A DNA stretch of 64,000 nucleotides from Lepraria neglecta (taxonomy: Eukaryota; Ascomycota; Lecanoromycetes; Lecanorales; Stereocaulaceae), in the NCBI GenBank assembly GCA_033220425.1, contig CM065647.1, positions 4,588,001 through 4,652,000 on the forward strand. Reading direction: 5' to 3'. Under the pieces are notes generated by a model that worked only from the letters and a program-made list of their open reading frames with translations, ran no database searches and had not been told where the DNA came from. Below are positions 58,990-64,000 of this stretch, one piece after another. Each line of letters begins with the position of its first letter. Within the stretch, counting starts at the first letter, position 1. Made by a program: the position numbers and the translations under genes.

Positions 58990-61900
58990 AGTCGGATAAA
59001 TATTTAGCTAGACGTTTCTTAATATTTCTTCTCGTAGTTTGTAGTCTTATCGCTATTATTTCAGTAAAGTGTTACTATAGATACTTAATATCCGACGAAT
59101 TTGCTCCCTATCTTCCCCGATAGACTTTATATATAATACCGCGAGCTTAATAACCTCCCTACTCCTTAGCTTACCGAAGTACCCGAATATTAGTAATATA
59201 CAAGGGCCGTAGACTCGATACTGAAGTAAGTAAATATTATACGCGTAAGATACTATATAGCCTACTAATATAATATAGCTATAATTAAATATACCGAAGA
59301 GAGGATTAATACCGCTACAGTAATTAAAACTATAGGTTGGTTCTTTATATTAGAGGTTTTCCTTAAGACTAAAGCCTTAACTTTAGACGTAGCGAGGGCG
59401 GTTAGTAGCAGCGTCTCTTCTGCTCTATCGAGCCAGATATATTTATAGTATTATCTCTCTTCCTTTTAAGGGTTTTTACTTAGGTTTATAGCGTTGCCTA
59501 AGAAGGATTTAGTAGGAATTTAGCGTAGATTCGTCGCGCTGCCTTAGAATTATTTATTAGGAATTTGGGGTAATATATCGTAGTATATTAGTCCTAGTCG
59601 ATGAAACTATTAATATAGAATATCTCTTTTCCTCTAACTGTTCCCGGTACTAGATAAGTACTTCGCTCGATATTTAGTAGTCTATAGAAGCAGCGAGCGC
59701 CTATTATTCAAGGATTAAGTATAAGCGACGCCTATACCTTTTCAACTTCGACTATTCTATAGTAGTCTTATACCTGCCCTAGATATTAATAATTAAAGAC
59801 TTCTATAAGGGTAGCCTATATATAAGTAGGTCGTTACTTAAAGTCCCTATTACTAAGATCCTTTACCTCTACGACGACTAAAACCTTACTAACTAACTTT
59901 CCCTCCTATATAGTTTCTGGGTTTCGACTCTTATAGTCTTATTCTCGGACCTATATATAATCTCTGCGCTAGGTAAAATACTGCGAATATTTATAAGGTC
60001 TATAGACTACTAAATCCTTATAGAGATATCCTAAATTAGAGGAGTCCTCTCCTATAGTCTTCTAATATACGAGGCCCGAATAGATATAGACCGGGTAGCT
60101 CTCAACCCAGCTACAGTCTACCTCCCTTCTATTAATATCTAGGTTCGAGGTTATACTACCTCTGCTTAGTATTTTCGCTTAGTACGCCTTAAGAAACGCA
60201 GCCAGGCTTTAGAGAAACCCAGCTATATTTAGCTATTCAGCTATATCTCTCGCCGTTCGCCAGTAATAACTATTGTATTTATATAGGTATCTTAATATAT
60301 AGCGCTCTTTCGCGTCTACTCGCCATCCTAGTTAGTATAGATCTAGGAGGACCCCGGCCTTTATACTTTTCTCGTCTTCTTATTTTCTCCTCTAACTAAG
60401 TAATATAGGCTCCGTCTCTTAGAAATTTTTAATATCCTATATAATTATTAACTTGATATAGTATTCGTTATATTCTATTAATTACTCCTAGTAATCCTTA
60501 TACTTATTTATTTAGTTATAGTAATTCTTTAGCAATATCGGATATACCCTTTCAGAGGCTTAGGTACTATATCTATCTAGCGGACCGTAGTATCTAATTA
60601 TATTAATATAATAACTAATACTATAGAATTTGGGAAAGTTGAAAGTTTACTCGCCCGTTTTTTTATTAACTGGCCTATATTTTCGAAATACCTCCTTAAG
60701 TAGATTAATTCTTTCTAACGCTATATTTATATATTCTAGTATCGCTTCGTCGTAGGATTAGTATCTTATAAGTATAATAAAGTTAATAATAGCTCGTCCT
60801 ATATATAGTATATCTAGGTTTTTTTCGGATAATAGAGGAGCGAAGATAGGTATTATAATCTATAATATCTCTTTACTCTCCTCTCCTATCTATTAGCTCA
60901 GCTTACTAAACTCCCGAAATCGCCTTAGCTTAGTAAATTTAGGTATAGCTCGAAACCGGGTATCAATTAAGGCTTATACCTTAAGCTTTATTCGTCCCTC
61001 TCCGATATACTCTCTAAGCTAGTCTAGGAGGTAGTTTAATAGCCCTTTAACTATTAATTAGTATAATATATTAAATATCTATAGTTAGTAGATGTTAACT
61101 ACGAAGTGGCCGTCTATAAAGTTAGGCCGGTTATATACTATCATATCTAGTAACACCCTAGGTATATTCTTATCGTACGTTTTTTACATCTATAACTACT
61201 CTATAGTCTATTCAGGTATTCGCTTTAGATACGGTTTTTCAGGACGTAGTTGTTCCTATTCATTTAGCGGTACTAAGTAGACCGGATAGTATTTACCGCT
61301 CTTGATCGAGGTTATTAAAACTTATTCCTTATAGTTGCCTAGTATAGACGCGAGTATTAGGTAGTATCGTTATATTCGTCCGTCTATATATATAATAAGG
61401 ATCCCCTTTAGCGCCAGCTCCTTAAGTACTTTAAAAGAGTATTATTAGTATATTAAGTAAGATCCGTATTTCGGCCGGCTTACCCTCGACTATAAGCCCT
61501 ATAGTATAGTAATATACCTCGGCTTTCATACTGTTATAGACTAATAGTACTAGTCTAAGCAATATTATCCCCGGCCGAACCTGTACCCGCCGAATACCTC
61601 GATCGAGGTTACTAATAGTAATATAGACTGGCTACGCCTGTTAATCTCCGTGTATCTATAATAAACAGGTCTTGTCTAACGATATTATAACCGGTACTAC
61701 TATTAAGCCATTAGGGAGCTTATCTTATATCTCCTACTACTAGCGGGGTATATATATCTTACTAATGATTAGACCCCCGTCGAGGTTTCGCTAGTATATT
61801 AGTATATAGTTAATACTCGAATTAAAAGGTTTATATCCGATAAGAGTTCGTATTATACCTATTATATCGAAGTAGAGTATATAATATATTCTAGTTATCT

Positions 61901-62590
61901 CGTCCGGTTAAATTAATAGGATACTAAACGCTTGCCGAGACTATCTACTAGTAATAGCAGAATACTTTATAGTATATAGCTTGGCTTTTAGTTATAAAGC
62001 GCTATTAAAGCTATAGGGTCCGTGGAAAGGTCGTAATCGAGTATCTTTGAAGAAATTGTCTATTGTACCGCTAAATAGTCGGGTATTATATATCTATAAA
62101 GCTAGGGTATAATCAGCTTCTAAATAGAAAGGGTGCTAGTCCGGGTTCGACTCAGGTATTAACTCGGATATCGACTCAGACAGGGGTATAGACAACGACT
62201 CGGCTAGGGTTATATCCTCTTCCTCTAAAGGCCTCCCGGTACCTCGCTCCTATAGGTAGTACTATATAGAGCTAACGGTCAAGGTAGAGATAGTACCTAT
62301 AGTACTTAACGTCGTTATCGACTTCGATTAATCGAGTACTATATCTAGCTTATCTTACTAGTGCTAGATCTCGTTAGTAGAGTCGGTAAGTTCAAGTAAT
62401 CGCCCTAGAGTATCGTTATCTATTAAAATAGTCAGGTCCTCCTAGAGGACTTATCTACCTTCGCCCTTACGGGGACTATTACTAATTATATTAACCTCGT
62501 CTCTTTGGCGTTTATAAATAGGGCCCTCGACTTTATCTTCGTTAAGGTATACCTATCTCCTATATATCTAATTAGGGTCCCGGCCCTTAT
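58990..62590 (-). pseudogene. Plavaka transposase, giant copy 3
   Basis: Same content and strand as 14293-17893. The three transposase copies carry partly different RIP-type changes, so each site can be compared across copies. Dead in all three. Confidence 0.75.
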
Positions 62591-63420
62591 AGCGTGGTAG
62601 ATACCTAGTTAGGCCGCTTCCGCTGCTACACTACTTCTAGTAATATTTACACTATTAATCTATCTGGCTCAGGCGTAATATAGAGGTATTATTATCGAGA
62701 TTAACGCGTCTAGGTAGGTATTAGTAAATATATTCGCTACTAGATCCTTCAAGCTAACCCGCTATAGGTTAGGATAAATCTATCCTTACGTCGCCTTATA
62801 TAGCCTGTTTTTAACTATTACTATCAATTAAATTGTAATATATATATAGTAGAGTATCGTCCTATAGAAGGCGTTAATTAATAGATAGTTTAAGGGGATT
62901 TTCTTTCTATACGATATATTTAATAAACGCCCTAGTTACTTATCTTATTAGGAAATATAATTAGTTATAAACCTTACGGTATATGCCCCTATTACTAAAA
63001 TATACGTCTGAGTCGAACTTGGATTATTTTTATAATAGAGTACTTAATTAAGACTTATATTTCGAAGAATAGAAGAAGAAATCTAATTAATCTTTATAAG
63101 TAGATAATAAGTTTTAATACTCTATCTTTACTAGATATTAGGTATTAAGTATAAAGCTAGATATAGTACGTTTAAAATTAGCTATTCGCTTTCTATATAC
63201 TATATATATATAAATTCTACTTTTAATTAATATCTTTATCTATTATATTAAAGCTTACTACTTTTAATCTTTCGACGGCTAAACTTACCTACTTATAACT
63301 ACTCTAACGTACTATTCTATAGAGAAGGGTCTATATTACCTAATTATATTAAGTATTAAACTATTTCGTAACGTATTTACCTTACTAGTATTATATTTAC
63401 TAACTACCGACTAATCGCTA

Positions 63421-64000
63421 TTATAAATAAAAACCCGGTATAGACCCTACTAGTTATATTACCCGCTTTATCCCTCTAACTCAGCGAAGAATCCTTAACT
63501 TCTCCCTATTTTATTCGTCCTATTATTATTCTTCTTATTATAGATATATTAAAATTATCTACAATATTATCTAATATAGCCGGTCCTTCTCTAATCGACC
63601 CTCAGGTCGATATAATACTAGAGCCTACGCCAACCGAGGCCAATTTCTATACGCTTATTAGCAGGCTAAAGTCTAGTAATCCGCCTAGAATCCTATAGAA
63701 CCTCCCTAATATCTATAGAGGCTTACGGTATAGTGATAGCTTGTTTAATACCCTCCGTCAAGTACTTGAAGACCGCCTATAGGGTACCGCTATTTAGGGC
63801 GAAAATCTTCGAGGTTCTAGCTAGGACTTTACTAAGGTCCTCAACTCCGTTACTACTAACTTTATTCTACCCGACTATATACTACCTTTTAGAGACGAAG
63901 TAATATATATATTCGTAAGACTACTTAATAAAGTACCTAGAGTAGCTAACTAATATACTAGTAAATGACCCTTAGAGGAGTCTTACGACTCGTTTAGTTT
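63421..64000 (+). pseudogene. SNF2-type helicase-like gene, giant copy 3, N-terminal part
   Basis: Counterpart of 18725-19302, cut by the window edge. Contains the readable 'EANFYTLIS' block near 63640. No helicase motif is inside the window for this copy. Confidence 0.45.

Larger units (their letters stand above)
58141..64000 (+). mobile_element. Giant Plavaka-type transposon, copy 3, cut by the window edge
   Basis: Begins TATCGCGCTTTCCCAAAAG (first base C-to-T) and matches copy 1 from 13444 to about 19302 in the same orientation with an offset of about 44,697 bp. Differences are almost all transitions. It contains the left subterminal repeats (58160-58457), the transposase region and the start of the helicase-like gene. 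The rest, if present, lies beyond 64000. Confidence 0.92.

Noticed and set aside
61092-61280. 62-codon plus-strand frame
   Set aside because: It lies antisense to the giant copy 3 transposase and is not open in copies 1 or 2.

Overview
The window looks like a transposon-packed, gene-poor block from a filamentous ascomycete (Pezizomycotina). Almost every long repeat is saturated with TpA, and repeat copies differ almost only by C-to-T and G-to-A transitions. That is the signature of repeat-induced point mutation (RIP). I see no rRNA, tRNA or CRISPR array and no intact host gene. The only host gene I can name is a broken cytochrome P450 fragment near 9.6-10.3 kb.

Layout. 0-1.4 kb: an unidentified partial reading frame and a complete miniature LTR (TRIM-like) element with a CCGAA target duplication. 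1.4-8.2 kb: a Ty3/gypsy fossil broken up by three later insertions or clusters, mostly solo LTRs of a family that carries a 33-34 bp minisatellite. 8.2-8.8 kb: a 616-bp short relative of the giant transposon described next. 8.8-11 kb: degraded host-like DNA with the P450 remnant and a 145-bp duplication. 11-13.4 kb and 47.9-48.0 kb: three pieces of one MULE transposon with a FAR1-type DNA-binding domain, separated by a solo LTR and by the giant element.

13.4-47.9 kb is the main object: two full copies of a 17,218-bp Plavaka-type (CMC/CACTA-related) DNA transposon, one inserted inside the other in the opposite orientation. Each has 19-bp terminal inverted repeats and a 2-bp target duplication (AA for the outer copy, TA for the inner one). 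After removing the inner copy, the two halves of the outer copy add up to exactly the length of the inner copy. The nesting gives inverted arms of 11.3 kb. A third copy starts at 58.1 kb and runs off the window. Each element carries a Plavaka transposase on one strand. Divergently from it come a SNF2-type helicase-like gene, a shortened tandem relative of that helicase, and a third unidentified gene with a basic, NLS-like stretch. All are broken by RIP-type changes.

48-58 kb: a short LTR copy, a 13-copy 26-bp minisatellite, a solo LTR of the first gypsy family, a cysteine-rich unidentified reading frame, the pol end of a gypsy fossil on the minus strand, a structurally whole chromovirus fossil with 225-bp LTRs, and a gag-like retroelement fossil.

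How it fits together: MULE, then giant copy 1, then giant copy 2 gives a clear insertion order. The minisatellite solo LTRs in the gypsy and the MULE are far less RIP-mutated than their hosts, so they arrived later or escaped RIP. Gene limits inside the giant element are approximate because they come from reading conserved residues through mutated frames.
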